From Desulfuromusa kysingii (lineage in GTDB: Bacteria; Desulfobacterota; Desulfuromonadia; Desulfuromonadales; Geopsychrobacteraceae), in the NCBI RefSeq assembly GCF_900107645.1, contig NZ_FNQN01000006.1:204068-268067 (forward strand): DNA of 64,000 bases, given 5' to 3'. This document shows positions 1 through 8,278 of this stretch, one piece after another (the stretch's first letter is position 1; each line of letters starts with the position of its first letter). The position numbers were made by a program, and so were the translations under genes. The notes under the pieces were generated by a model. It worked only from the letters and a program-made list of their open reading frames with translations. It was not told the origin of the DNA and did not search any database.

Positions 1-197
1 TTATTATGATTCACTGTTTATAGCTTTATTAGGAGGTCAAAGGCAACACCGCTGCCAATTATCGTCGCCAGTGACGAGGAACGCCATTAACCCGCGCATA
101 AAGCTCCAAATGATCATATAGCTCATCTGCCTTCGATTTCTGCTGTCAAATAAATATGGTCTGTATGCGGAATTAAGTCACAACAAAATAATCGCTG
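1..197. other. Left edge, no gene recognised
   Basis: I see no convincing coding region or RNA here. Only very short frames exist and none has a ribosome binding site plus a recognisable sequence. It lies downstream of the minus-strand zinc-ribbon gene and probably holds its 3' untranslated region. Confidence 0.5.
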
Positions 198-407
198 TTA
201 ACCCCGCTTATAAAAATTTATATTGCACTTTACACATTGCCAAGCAGGCGCATCAGTTGCAAATGTACAACCTCCGAGAACAATACGACCGGCAACTAAC
301 TGCTCTTCTAATTTCATTGTAAGTGCGGGGTTGCCATAAAGAACTGTGGCAATTAACGACGAGCCACATGCAGGACATTTGCGCGGCTTTTTTCGGTACC
401 GTTTCAT
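198..407 (-). CDS. Small zinc-ribbon protein
   Basis: This encodes about 69 residues with a basic N terminus, a CPACGS knuckle and a C-terminal WQCVKC knuckle. The two CxxC pairs are about 40 residues apart and should bind one zinc. The middle (YGNPAL then GRIVLGGC) fits a common family of small bacterial zinc-ribbon proteins of unknown role in which a third conserved Cys sits in a GGC motif. I chose the ATG at 407 because it lies just after the stop of the upstream gene (415), suggesting translational coupling. An in-frame ATG at 452 would overlap that gene by 38 bases. No specific function can be given. Confidence 0.55.
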   Translation of the reverse strand: MKRYRKKPRKCPACGSSLIATVLYGNPALTMKLEEQLVAGRIVLGGCTFATDAPAWQCVKCNINFYKRG

Positions 408-414
408 GTGTATA

Positions 415-858
415 TCAGTTTGCTTGATTCTTAAATTCTTGGTTCTCTTCATTTTCTGCGTTCGTTTTTATCGGCTCTTTTTCTTTGGCTTCTTTGACAA
501 CCATTTTTAGCCATTTAATCTCTGCGGGTTCAAAGAATTTTTGTAGTTCTGTCCCATAATTCAATGCCCAGTAAATATTAGGTGAAGACATTTCGACGAT
601 CCCATGACCGGAAACTGCAAGGTATTTGGCGTCTTCATTGGCCCAATCGGTCAGCCGGCTAATGGTGTCAAATAACATCAGGTAGGTTTTATCGTTAGCC
701 TCAACCAAAAGGGGTGGCGCCCCCTCCTCCTGTACCGAACTCCCCTCCTCTGCTAGGATTGGAATATAGAATAGAGAGTTAAGAAACAACTCGTAAAACA
801 CCGCCTGTTTTTTTGCATCTTGGTTACAAAGCTGGATAGCGTCATCAATTTTCGTCAT
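415..858 (-). CDS. SseB N-terminal-domain-like protein
   Basis: The product is about 147 residues, soluble, with no signal peptide. It resembles the SseB N-terminal domain: an FYELFLNSLFYIP-type start, a central strand with YLMLFDTISRL, then a tryptophan that in the family follows a 'value, label, threshold' fold. The C terminus is a Glu/Lys-rich tail. SseB-domain proteins are mostly uncharacterised housekeeping or secretion-associated proteins, so only the fold is claimed. The ATG at 858 has an AAGGA seven bases upstream, whereas the ATG at 894 has no ribosome binding site. It probably forms a two-gene unit with the zinc-ribbon gene downstream. Confidence 0.55.
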   Translation of the reverse strand: MTKIDDAIQLCNQDAKKQAVFYELFLNSLFYIPILAEEGSSVQEEGAPPLLVEANDKTYLMLFDTISRLTDWANEDAKYLAVSGHGIVEMSSPNIYWALNYGTELQKFFEPAEIKWLKMVVKEAKEKEPIKTNAENEENQEFKNQAN

Positions 859-1126
859 GAATTGTTCCTTGGGGAATGTTGATGAATTCTTCATAACGTG
901 ACCAACTTGGGCACTAACCCTTAATACATTGCAGAAATGAAGTTCATCAATTCACTAAATGGTTAAGTCGTCCTCAGCGGTTTTGAACGATGGTACAATC
1001 TTAGGTCATGATTCGTCCAGACGAAAAGAACAGCAATATGCAAACCGCTCTAAGAGAGCAAAACGGACTCTTTACTTCGAGGGATGATGTGTTGGCACTA
1101 AATCCACCGGGGCTGAGCAAATTCTA

Positions 1127-1303
1127 TTACGTGATCTTTCGCTGGATTTTTTTGTCGCAACGGCTTACGGAACCGCTACAGTGGCACATACCGGTGAGTT
1201 GATGTTTGCCGTTTTTGGGCCTGGATTTGCAAAAATTTATAACCAGAACGGCTGAGGCAAAAATGATGAAAGTCAGTGTCAGGGTTGCTAGATAAGTCGT
1301 CAT
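1127..1303 (-). CDS. nqrM: NqrM-like Na+-NQR maturation protein
   Basis: A 58-residue frame starts seven bases after the nqrF stop. It has one N-terminal membrane helix (about residues 4-24, LATLTLTFIIF...), then a short basic loop and a cluster of cysteines (C25, C40, C42, C49) in the order KSRP, GMCHC, RCDKK. Known NqrM (DUF539) proteins have this architecture: one helix followed by four cysteines near a GSCGG and CDCPEPCD stretch, and they are needed to put iron into the NqrD/NqrE site. Length, position as last gene of the nqr operon and cysteine layout all agree. This copy is shorter than typical (about 75 residues) and lacks the GSCGG part, so it is divergent. A plus-strand frame at 1008-1202 is its antisense shadow. 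Confidence 0.7.
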   Translation of the reverse strand: MTTYLATLTLTFIIFASAVLVINFCKSRPKNGKHQLTGMCHCSGSVSRCDKKIQRKIT

Positions 1304-1309
1304 AATTTC

Positions 1310-2533
1310 TCATGCTCCAAAATCGTCAAAGAGGATATTTTCTTTTTCCACACCGAGGTTATCCAGCATCTCTAAAACGGCCTGAGCCATCATTGGGGGA
1401 CCGCAGAGATAATAGACAATATCTTCAGGTGCCGGATGGTCTTTAAGATAGTTGTCATAGAGAACTTGGTGAACAAAGCCTGTAGCGCCGCTCCAGTTTC
1501 CCTCTGGATCAGGATCTGAAAGCGCCACATGAAATGAGAAGTTTTCGTGTTCTCTGGCTAACTGTTCAAAATCTTCAGTATAGAATAGCTCTTTTTTGCT
1601 TCTTCCGCCGTACCAGAAGCTGACCAAACGTTCGGTTTTGAGGGTTTTGAAAAGTTCAAAAATATGACTGCGTAGGGGAGCCATTCCAGCGCCACCACCA
1701 ATGAAGACCATCTCGGCATCGCTCTGTTCCAGATAAAATTCGCCGTATGGTCCTGAAATGGTGACTTCATCACCTTCTTTCAGGTTGAAGATATATGACG
1801 ATACCTGTCCAGGTGGTGGTGAAGTTTTGTCACCAGGTGGTGGCGAAGCGATGCGGACATTAAGCATGATAATGCCCTTTTCACCGGGATAATTGGCCAT
1901 GGAATAGGCCCGTGTCACCGGAGTGTGAACGTGAGATTTATATTGGAACATCCTGAACTTTGTCCAATCGGCGAGAAAGCGCTCGTCTATATCAAAATTA
2001 GCATAAGACACGGTGTGCGACGGCACTTCGATCTGGATGTAACCCCCCGATTTAAAATCTATATTCTCCCCTTCTGGAACCTCTAGGACCAACTCTTTGA
2101 TAAACGTGGCCACATTTCGATTTGACTTGACATGGCACAGCCACTTTTTCGTTTCCAGAACTTCTGGATTAACTTTGATTTTAAGGTTGCGCTTGACAGG
2201 AACTTGACAGGCCAGACGGACGCCGTTTCTAGCATCACGATTGTTGATTCTGGATTTTTCAGTAGGTAGAATAGCACCACCGCCAGATTCGACCGTGACT
2301 AGACATTGGGCGCAACTTCCACCACCGCCACAGGCCGAAGGCAGATATATGTGCTGATCGGCCAGAGCCGTTAACAACTTGCCACCGGGAACAGTGGTCA
2401 GTTCCTGGCTGTCATTGATGCTGATTGTTATGTCGCCTTCGGGCAGGAGCTTTTTCTTGGTAACAGTAATAAGTACTACCAGAATAAATTGAATAACAAG
2501 GAAGCATCCGGTACCGAATATTATTTCATTCAT
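1310..2533 (-). CDS. nqrF: Na+-NQR subunit F, NADH-oxidising
   Basis: This subunit oxidises NADH and passes electrons through FAD and a [2Fe-2S] cluster into the sodium pump. It is 407 residues. A membrane anchor lies at about 3-24. A ferredoxin domain follows with cluster ligands C68, C74, C77 and C109. Then come the FAD-binding RAYSMANYP motif (208-216), the NAD-binding [10 protein letters not shown] loop (about 279-288) and a late CGPPMM motif. The length matches known NqrF. It is the sixth gene in order A-B-C-D-E-F on the minus strand, 20 bases after nqrE. Confidence 0.97.
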   Translation of the reverse strand: MNEIIFGTGCFLVIQFILVVLITVTKKKLLPEGDITISINDSQELTTVPGGKLLTALADQHIYLPSACGGGGSCAQCLVTVESGGGAILPTEKSRINNRDARNGVRLACQVPVKRNLKIKVNPEVLETKKWLCHVKSNRNVATFIKELVLEVPEGENIDFKSGGYIQIEVPSHTVSYANFDIDERFLADWTKFRMFQYKSHVHTPVTRAYSMANYPGEKGIIMLNVRIASPPPGDKTSPPPGQVSSYIFNLKEGDEVTISGPYGEFYLEQSDAEMVFIGGGAGMAPLRSHIFELFKTLKTERLVSFWYGGRSKKELFYTEDFEQLAREHENFSFHVALSDPDPEGNWSGATGFVHQVLYDNYLKDHPAPEDIVYYLCGPPMMAQAVLEMLDNLGVEKENILFDDFGA

Positions 2534-2552
2534 CCCGTCTCTCCATCAGCCA

Positions 2553-3155
2553 TTATAGACCCGCGAGTCCCATAAATGCTATGGCCATCAGCCCAGCAGA
2601 TACAAAGGTCAGTCCAAGGCCCCGTAAACCGGGGGGCGGATTGGCGTATTCCAACTTTTCCCGAATTCCAGCCAGCGCAACGACGGCCAGGAAAAACCCC
2701 CCACCGGCACCGATGCCGTAAGCCACACTTTCAGTAAAAGTATAATTACGTTCAACCATAAATAAAGAAGCACCGAGGATGGCGCAGTTGACCGTTAATA
2801 GCGGCAGGAATATCCCTAGCGTGTTGTAGAGGGTTGGGATAAAACGGTCAAGAACCATTTCCAGAATCTGAACAGTGGCAGCGATGATGGCGATATAAGT
2901 GAGCAGACCCAGGAACGTCAGATCAATATCGCCAAAGCCCGCCCAGGCAAAGGCACCCGGCTTGAGTAGATAATTCAGAATGAGGTTGTTGAGCGGGACG
3001 GTGATAATCTGCAGCACCAGTACGGCGCTGCCCAGACCCACGGCAGCTTTAACCTGCTTTGAAATGGCGAGAAAGGTACACATGCCCAGAAAAAAACTCA
3101 AAGGCAGATTTTCCATAAATATGGAGCGAATAATTATGTCGAAATGATGTCCCAT
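2553..3155 (-). CDS. nqrE: Na+-NQR subunit E
   Basis: An integral membrane subunit of 200 residues with six predicted helices. With NqrD it forms the inner half of the pump and holds an iron centre between the two subunits. The paired cysteine-bearing half-helices are visible as [10 protein letters not shown] near the N terminus and [10 protein letters not shown] past the middle. The ATG at 3155 shares one base with the nqrD stop (TGATG), so translation is coupled. A GTG three bases upstream is also in frame. It is homologous to NqrD and to RnfA, but the operon context and NqrF neighbour settle it as NqrE. Confidence 0.96.
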   Translation of the reverse strand: MGHHFDIIIRSIFMENLPLSFFLGMCTFLAISKQVKAAVGLGSAVLVLQIITVPLNNLILNYLLKPGAFAWAGFGDIDLTFLGLLTYIAIIAATVQILEMVLDRFIPTLYNTLGIFLPLLTVNCAILGASLFMVERNYTFTESVAYGIGAGGGFFLAVVALAGIREKLEYANPPPGLRGLGLTFVSAGLMAIAFMGLAGL

Positions 3156-3778
3156 CACTGTTTTTCCTGCTGTTGGGGATCAAGCGTTCGAATGATCCAG
3201 ATAATCGTAGCGATGATGAAAAACCCACTGGCTGGAAGCACCAGCATGCCGTTTCTGATATACCAACCACCATTGGTAGTAAGTTGCAGGATCTCAACGC
3301 CGAATAGCGTTCCAGATCCGAAAAGCTCGCGAATGAAAGCGACCAGCATCAGGATCAAGCTGTAGCCTAAACCATTGCCAATACCGTCCATGAAGCTGGC
3401 TACGGGCGGGTTGCTCATAGCGAACCCTTCGGCCCGACCCATGACGATACAATTGGTGATAATCAGCCCTACAAAAATAGAGAGTTGTTTCGAGAGTTCA
3501 AAGAAAAAGGCTTTAAGAATCTCATCCACAAGAATAACCAAAGTGGCAATAATGGTGATCTGGATGCCAATGCGTACACTGTTGGGGATCTGAAAGCGGA
3601 CGATACTGATGGTCAGACTGGAAAAAGCCGTCACCAGTGTCAAGCAAATAGACATAACCAACGCCGTCGACAGTTGCCCCGTGACTGCCAAGGCCGAGCA
3701 AATGCCGAGGACCAATAAAGCGATAGGGTTCCGTTTCAGTATTGAATTTGTCAGCAGTTCTCTATTTGTCTCAGCCAT
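3155..3778 (-). CDS. nqrD: Na+-NQR subunit D
   Basis: A 207-residue, six-helix membrane subunit that pairs with NqrE. The N-terminal [28 protein letters not shown] stretch contains the first metal-binding half-helix cysteine; the second cysteine lies in [12 protein letters not shown]. Both are family hallmarks. It overlaps the end of nqrC by eight bases and the start of nqrE by one base, so the genes are translated as one unit. Its plus-strand shadow frames were ignored. Confidence 0.96.
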   Translation of the reverse strand: MAETNRELLTNSILKRNPIALLVLGICSALAVTGQLSTALVMSICLTLVTAFSSLTISIVRFQIPNSVRIGIQITIIATLVILVDEILKAFFFELSKQLSIFVGLIITNCIVMGRAEGFAMSNPPVASFMDGIGNGLGYSLILMLVAFIRELFGSGTLFGVEILQLTTNGGWYIRNGMLVLPASGFFIIATIIWIIRTLDPQQQEKQ

Positions 3779-4550
3779 CGATCCTTCCTCCCTTGTCTCT
3801 TAGCCGGGTCAGAAATGGTTTAAAACCGAGCTCGCCAAACCAGAAGGAGATGATATTATCAACGCCTTGGGTAGTGAGGGTCGCTCCCGACAAGCCGTCC
3901 ACATGATAGATCATTTCAACCTGATCTTTTTTCTGATTGACGTGGAGGGCTTCTTCATTGGATTGATTGTAGATTTTTTTACCTTGCCAGCCCGATTGCC
4001 AGCGGCGGTTTTCTATTTCTCCGCCAAGCCCTGGCGTTTCACCGTGTTCGTAAAAGGAAATCCCGCTGACAGTGCTCATATCGCCCTCAATGGCTATATA
4101 GCCGTAGAGAGTGGACCAAAGGCCCTTCCCCCTTACAGGCAGGATGACTTGCCGCACAGTGTTATCATCCATGACGAGATAGACACGGGAGTATCTCTCC
4201 AGCCGCCGAATTCCGACAATATCTTCTGCCTTTGAAAGCGACTGGCCTAACTCCTCACTCATGGCAGCCTTGAGCTGATCAAATCCTTCTGGGGAAACGG
4301 TTGTAGCAGAAACGAAATCGCCGCTTTTTAGATCAATAATCCTCGTCTCTATATTGCCGAAGAGATCTTCTACGCTTTTGGTGCTGTCGTAGAGCCCTGC
4401 AGCGACCAGAATATTCATTCTTCGATCCTGTAACTTGTTTTTTTCCTGTAATGGGCGTAAGCCCACTGCCGCTCCACCGACGAGAATTGAGCAGAAAAAG
4501 GCCAAAACCAGGACCGAATAAAAAGGCTTATAAGCAGTTATGTCAGCCAT
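3771..4550 (-). CDS. nqrC: Na+-NQR subunit C, FMN-bearing
   Basis: NqrC carries a covalent FMN on a threonine in a periplasmic domain and relays electrons within the pump. The chosen start at 4550 gives 259 residues beginning [10 protein letters not shown], with an N-terminal membrane helix at about 10-30. An upstream in-frame ATG at 4622 would run deep into nqrB and adds a sequence unlike the family. The flavin attachment motif DGLSGATLT is at 218-226, with T224 as the expected FMN acceptor. The gene overlaps nqrB by eight bases. The ApbE flavin transferase needed for this modification is not encoded in the window. Confidence 0.96.
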   Translation of the reverse strand: MADITAYKPFYSVLVLAFFCSILVGGAAVGLRPLQEKNKLQDRRMNILVAAGLYDSTKSVEDLFGNIETRIIDLKSGDFVSATTVSPEGFDQLKAAMSEELGQSLSKAEDIVGIRRLERYSRVYLVMDDNTVRQVILPVRGKGLWSTLYGYIAIEGDMSTVSGISFYEHGETPGLGGEIENRRWQSGWQGKKIYNQSNEEALHVNQKKDQVEMIYHVDGLSGATLTTQGVDNIISFWFGELGFKPFLTRLRDKGGRIDG

Positions 4551-5757
4551 GACGCAGCTTTCTCCTCTTGACGTTGGCCTGGATGACAAAATAGTCAAAC
4601 AGCGGAGCGAAGACGTTTCCAAGTAGAATTGCCAGCATCACGCCCTCTGGATATGCTGGATTCGCAACTCGGATAAGAATGGCGAGCACACCGATGAGAA
4701 GGCCGTACATCCACTGCCCCTGCGGTGTGTGAGCCGCGGAAACCGGGTCGGTAGCCATAAAGACCAGACCGAAGGCAAAGCCGCCAAGGACCAGGTGATA
4801 ATGGACTGGTATGCCGTTAAATGGATTTGCCGGATCAGCCAGAAAAAAGAACAGCAGACTGGAGATCACGCCGCCGATCAGCATGGAGGTCATTATCCGC
4901 CAGGAAGCGATGCCAGTAACAAGCAGAAGTAGCGCGCCAAAGAGACAGGCGAGCACCGAAGTTTCTCCCATTGATCCGGGGATAGTGCCAATAAATGCCT
5001 GAGCCCAGGTGAAATCGACATTTTGCATGGCTTGACTCGCTGAAACGGCTTCACTGATCTGAGCCAGAGGAGTCGCAGAGGTAAAACCGTCAACGGCAAC
5101 CCATACCTCATTCCCTGACATCTGGGCGGGGTACGCGAAATAGATAAAGGCCCGAGCGACGAGTGCGGGGTTCATGAAATTTAAGCCGACGCCACCAAAC
5201 GCTTCCTTGGCAAAGACAACGCCAAAGCTGATCCCCACCGCGGCCTGCCATAGCGGTATCGTCGGTGGCAAGGTCAAAGTAAAAAGCAAGCTGGTGACGA
5301 GAAAAGCCTCTGATATTTCATGACCCCGGATAAGGTTGAACAGGCCCTCCCAAATGCTGCCAACGACCAAAACGACAAGATAGATAGGGAGAAAGTAGAG
5401 AGCGCCGTGGACAAAGTTGGCAATAAAGCTCTCAGGTGAACAGCCGATAATGCTCATAATTTCCCCCCTCCATCCGGATGGAGAGGTGATGTTCAGAGAC
5501 TGGAGGGCGAGGTTCGTCTGATAGCCGGTGTTCCACATGGCCATAAAAGTACAGGGGATAAGAGCAATGATCACGATGATCATAATGCGCTTGAAATCAA
5601 TGGCGTCACGGACATGAGGTGCCGTGTCTGTTGTTCCGCTCGCCCCGAACAAAAATGAGTCGGTAGCTTCAAAGAGCGGGTAAAGCTTTTCCAGTTTGCC
5701 ATCTTTGCGGAATAACGGTTCTATTTTTTGAAAGAAACGATCGAGTATTTTCATCAT
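4543..5757 (-). CDS. nqrB: Na+-NQR subunit B, FMN-bearing
   Basis: The large membrane subunit (404 residues, about ten helices) forms the sodium path and carries a second covalent FMN. The attachment motif reads DGFTSATPL, with T229 as the expected flavin site. The long hydrophilic N terminus (first about 50 residues) is usual for NqrB and distinguishes it from RnfD. It starts with two consecutive ATGs at 5757 and 5754. The first shares one base with the nqrA stop. Confidence 0.97.
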   Translation of the reverse strand: MMKILDRFFQKIEPLFRKDGKLEKLYPLFEATDSFLFGASGTTDTAPHVRDAIDFKRIMIIVIIALIPCTFMAMWNTGYQTNLALQSLNITSPSGWRGEIMSIIGCSPESFIANFVHGALYFLPIYLVVLVVGSIWEGLFNLIRGHEISEAFLVTSLLFTLTLPPTIPLWQAAVGISFGVVFAKEAFGGVGLNFMNPALVARAFIYFAYPAQMSGNEVWVAVDGFTSATPLAQISEAVSASQAMQNVDFTWAQAFIGTIPGSMGETSVLACLFGALLLLVTGIASWRIMTSMLIGGVISSLLFFFLADPANPFNGIPVHYHLVLGGFAFGLVFMATDPVSAAHTPQGQWMYGLLIGVLAILIRVANPAYPEGVMLAILLGNVFAPLFDYFVIQANVKRRKLRHG

Positions 5758-7106
5758 TAGCCCTCCAGCTCTATTTCTGTGAGGACCCGACGTAACATGG
5801 GGCCGAATTCGCTTTTCCCTGGGCAGACAAAGGAAAGCAAGGCTAAATCTTCTTCGATCAGTTCCAAGGCACCAAGATTGCGCGCCTTTTCAGTGTCACC
5901 CACGGCTATGCTTTTCAAAATGGCGAGTGGAATAATGTCAAGCGGCATGACTTTGTCATAACTGTCCACAGGAAAAATGACTCGTTTGCCACCCCAGAGG
6001 GCCGTGTTCATGGCAAATTTACGTGCTTTATGTAGTGCTGAACTGAAAACTGGAAGCATGGAAAATCGGCGTCCTCCAAGGCTTACCCAGCTGAAAAGGC
6101 CACGACTACTGCCTTCATGGAGTACCGCTATCTGGTGATGGTACCTGCCGAGATAACGGTGATAACCGTCAACCTCACGACCGTCAAGGATTGAGCCGGA
6201 GATGATTCTGACGGGTGTGGTGACAAGTTCGTCACGGCATATCTCATCGATGTTGGCGCCAATGCGTGTTTTGATGAGTCGAGGATTTTTTACCGCCGGG
6301 CCACCAAGGGCAATAATTTTCTCTGTTAGCAGATGGCCGGTTTGAAACAGATGGCCGATAGCGATGACATCCTGATAGTCTAAATGCCAGACGACACGGG
6401 TCTCTGAGGCTTGATCGATCATGTGAATGTGGGTGGATGGTAACCCTGCCGGGTGTGGTCCGGAAAACTGCGCAACCTCGATCCCCGGAGGTAATTGAAG
6501 ATCAACACTCGAACCGGCTCTGAGACACAGATATGTCGGCTGATCATGCATTTGGTCAAGAATAGTGAGGCCGGTGGAAAATTCCTTTTTGTAACAAGCG
6601 ATGATGACATCTGGGTCAGGACTAAGGGGGCGGCTCTCCATGGCGGTGATAAATAGAGAAGCCGGTGATGATGCAAGGTCGGGCACCTTGCCGAAGGGCC
6701 GTGTCCTGAATGCGTTCCATACTCCTGACTCCTGGAGTATAGAGCGGATTTCTCCGCTTGCGTAATTTTCAGTGGATTTTTCCTGGGGGTTAAGGAAGGA
6801 GATGTAATCATCTTCTTCAATTTCAATGACCACGGATTCAAATTTTCTTTTAGCACCGCGGTTAATTGAAAGGACTGTTCCCGTTGCCGGGGATGTATAT
6901 CTGATCCCTTTGGTTTTCTTGTCGACAAAAAGAAGCTGCCCGGTCTTGACTCTCTCCCCTTCAGCGACTTCCATCGTCGGTTTCATACCGATATAGTCAT
7001 CACCGCTCAACGCGACCCTGTCCACGGGTCTGGTCTCTTCTACGACCTGCCGTGGTTCGCCCGTCACCGGGACGTCAAGTCCCTTTTTGAAAGCAAATGT
7101 TTTCAT
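5757..7106 (-). CDS. nqrA: Na+-NQR subunit A
   Basis: NqrA is the peripheral cytoplasmic subunit associated with quinone binding. The 449 residues match the family length. The N-terminal biotinyl-like part (RVALSGDDYIGMKPTMEV ... GTVLSINRGAKR) is followed by the domain with FTTGHLLTEK-type and GGPAVKNPRLIKTRIG motifs. It is the first gene of a tightly overlapping minus-strand operon nqrABCDEF plus the nqrM-like gene. I do not see a strong ribosome binding site directly upstream; the nearest purine stretch (AAGGA) is more than ten bases away. Confidence 0.96.
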   Translation of the reverse strand: MKTFAFKKGLDVPVTGEPRQVVEETRPVDRVALSGDDYIGMKPTMEVAEGERVKTGQLLFVDKKTKGIRYTSPATGTVLSINRGAKRKFESVVIEIEEDDYISFLNPQEKSTENYASGEIRSILQESGVWNAFRTRPFGKVPDLASSPASLFITAMESRPLSPDPDVIIACYKKEFSTGLTILDQMHDQPTYLCLRAGSSVDLQLPPGIEVAQFSGPHPAGLPSTHIHMIDQASETRVVWHLDYQDVIAIGHLFQTGHLLTEKIIALGGPAVKNPRLIKTRIGANIDEICRDELVTTPVRIISGSILDGREVDGYHRYLGRYHHQIAVLHEGSSRGLFSWVSLGGRRFSMLPVFSSALHKARKFAMNTALWGGKRVIFPVDSYDKVMPLDIIPLAILKSIAVGDTEKARNLGALELIEEDLALLSFVCPGKSEFGPMLRRVLTEIELEG

Positions 7107-7545
7107 CGTCTATGAAAAATCCTTCGCTGAATAAGTTGAGTTAGTTATTTCTGTTTAGAACTCCTCACTGGCTGATAATGATCCCCTAATCGACGAGGAC
7201 TAGAGATGAATCTTTTAGGCTTATGTCACGAGTCAAAAAAACACTAAAATCAAATATTGTTATGATTATTGTGTAAATGGTCGGTAGAAGGCAAGAACAA
7301 ATCTGTATCCTGTGGGGCAAAAGTGATAGGACGCAAAGTTGCGAATGGATAACCAGGGGCATCATAGGTCCTAGCCAAGTCGATTAACATCGAGGTGATT
7401 AGTCATAAATTGATCCTTAAAGTGCGATCTGCAATGCTGTCATCCTTGTCATGAAAATTTAATTTTCAAATCTGTGAAACCAAAGTTTAATAAATTTTTG
7501 TCAACAGGTTCATTTGAATCAAATCCCGCAGAGAGGGTCTTAAGG
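7107..7545. other. Spacer with c-di-GMP-riboswitch-like core
   Basis: This 439-base spacer holds no gene I can recognise. It must contain the minus-strand promoter of the nqr operon, but I could not pick a clear one. On the plus strand, 7315-7338 carries GGGGCAAAA followed after a short gap by GGACGCAAAG, the best-known conserved core of the c-di-GMP-I (GEMM) aptamer, and TAGCC occurs about 40 bases later. The P2 stem expected between the two core blocks is almost absent and no plus-strand gene follows. It may be a remnant or a chance match. Confidence 0.3.
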
Positions 7546-7947
7546 TTATTCCCAGCGATCCCCCTGTTTTCGATGTAATTCGATGTCCATAGACTCCACC
7601 CGCCCGCGATCACTGATAAAAGAACTAAGCCCCCAACTGACCAAGCTGATAATCAGTGAACCAAGAAGTGCCGCACCAAAACCATCCACATGCAGACCAC
7701 CAATAACACCAGACGTCATCATCAGCAGAAAAGCATTGATCACAAAAGTGAAGAGGCCAAGGCTTAGGATGTTGATCGGTAAGGTAAGAATGATCAAAAT
7801 CGGTCGGAAAAACGCATTAAGAATGCCCAAAACCAGAGCAGCAAACAGTGCAGACCCGAAACCATTCACTTCAATTCCGGGAAACAGGTAGGCGGACACC
7901 ATAATTGCCGCTGAAAGAATAAACCATCTGAGAAACAGACCGGACAT
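7546..7947 (-). CDS. Phage-holin-like / DUF360 membrane protein
   Basis: A 133-residue protein with four predicted membrane helices: FILSAAIMVSAYLF, SALFAALVLGILNAF, ILSLGLFTFVINAFLLMM and AALLGSLIISLVSWGLSSF. The pattern, including the RPILIILTLPINIL segment between helices 2 and 3, is that of the small YvlD/DUF360 family, also named superfamily IV holins. The family is widespread in bacterial chromosomes, and holin activity is unproven, so this is best called a small membrane protein. A good AAGGAG site precedes the ATG at 7947. It is a single minus-strand gene. Confidence 0.8.
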   Translation of the reverse strand: MSGLFLRWFILSAAIMVSAYLFPGIEVNGFGSALFAALVLGILNAFFRPILIILTLPINILSLGLFTFVINAFLLMMTSGVIGGLHVDGFGAALLGSLIISLVSWGLSSFISDRGRVESMDIELHRKQGDRWE

Positions 7948-8213
7948 GAAAACTCCTTATTAAGGATTAAATGGAATTTAAAAAATTCTATCAGATTGGC
8001 TTCCATTTTGCTGCTCTTTTAAAAAAATGTTGAGAAAATATCTCAATAATATGAAATCTTAATTTTTTGAAATGGTCGAAAGGGATTATCTTTAGGATAG
8101 ACTACTATCTGCTTGAAAGTACAAATCAGTGCTCAGATTCATGGGCTGAGATCTTGTCGATCAATAGTGTTTTGCGAGTGAGTGAGAGGCTTCAAATATC
8201 ATGCGGATACCTG

Positions 8214-8248
8214 AAGTGAGCCCCGCCCGTTCGGGGAGAGGCTCACTT
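8214..8248 (-). terminator. Hairpin after first YD-like lipoprotein gene
   Basis: The arms AAGTGAGCC and GGCTCACTT (9 bp) enclose a GC-rich loop that can itself pair (CCCCG with CGGGG). It lies about 30 bases after the stop of the gene ending at 8279. No T-run follows on the minus strand, so it may be a stabilising or attenuating hairpin and not a classical terminator. A related GC-rich hairpin follows the next gene at 10371-10402. Confidence 0.55.
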
Positions 8249-8278
8249 GTCTGTAATGAGTTAAAAGTGATAATTCCC

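Noticed and set aside
1008..1202. Plus-strand frame of 64 codons
   Set aside because: It lies antisense to the nqrM-like gene, has no family resemblance and no ribosome binding site.
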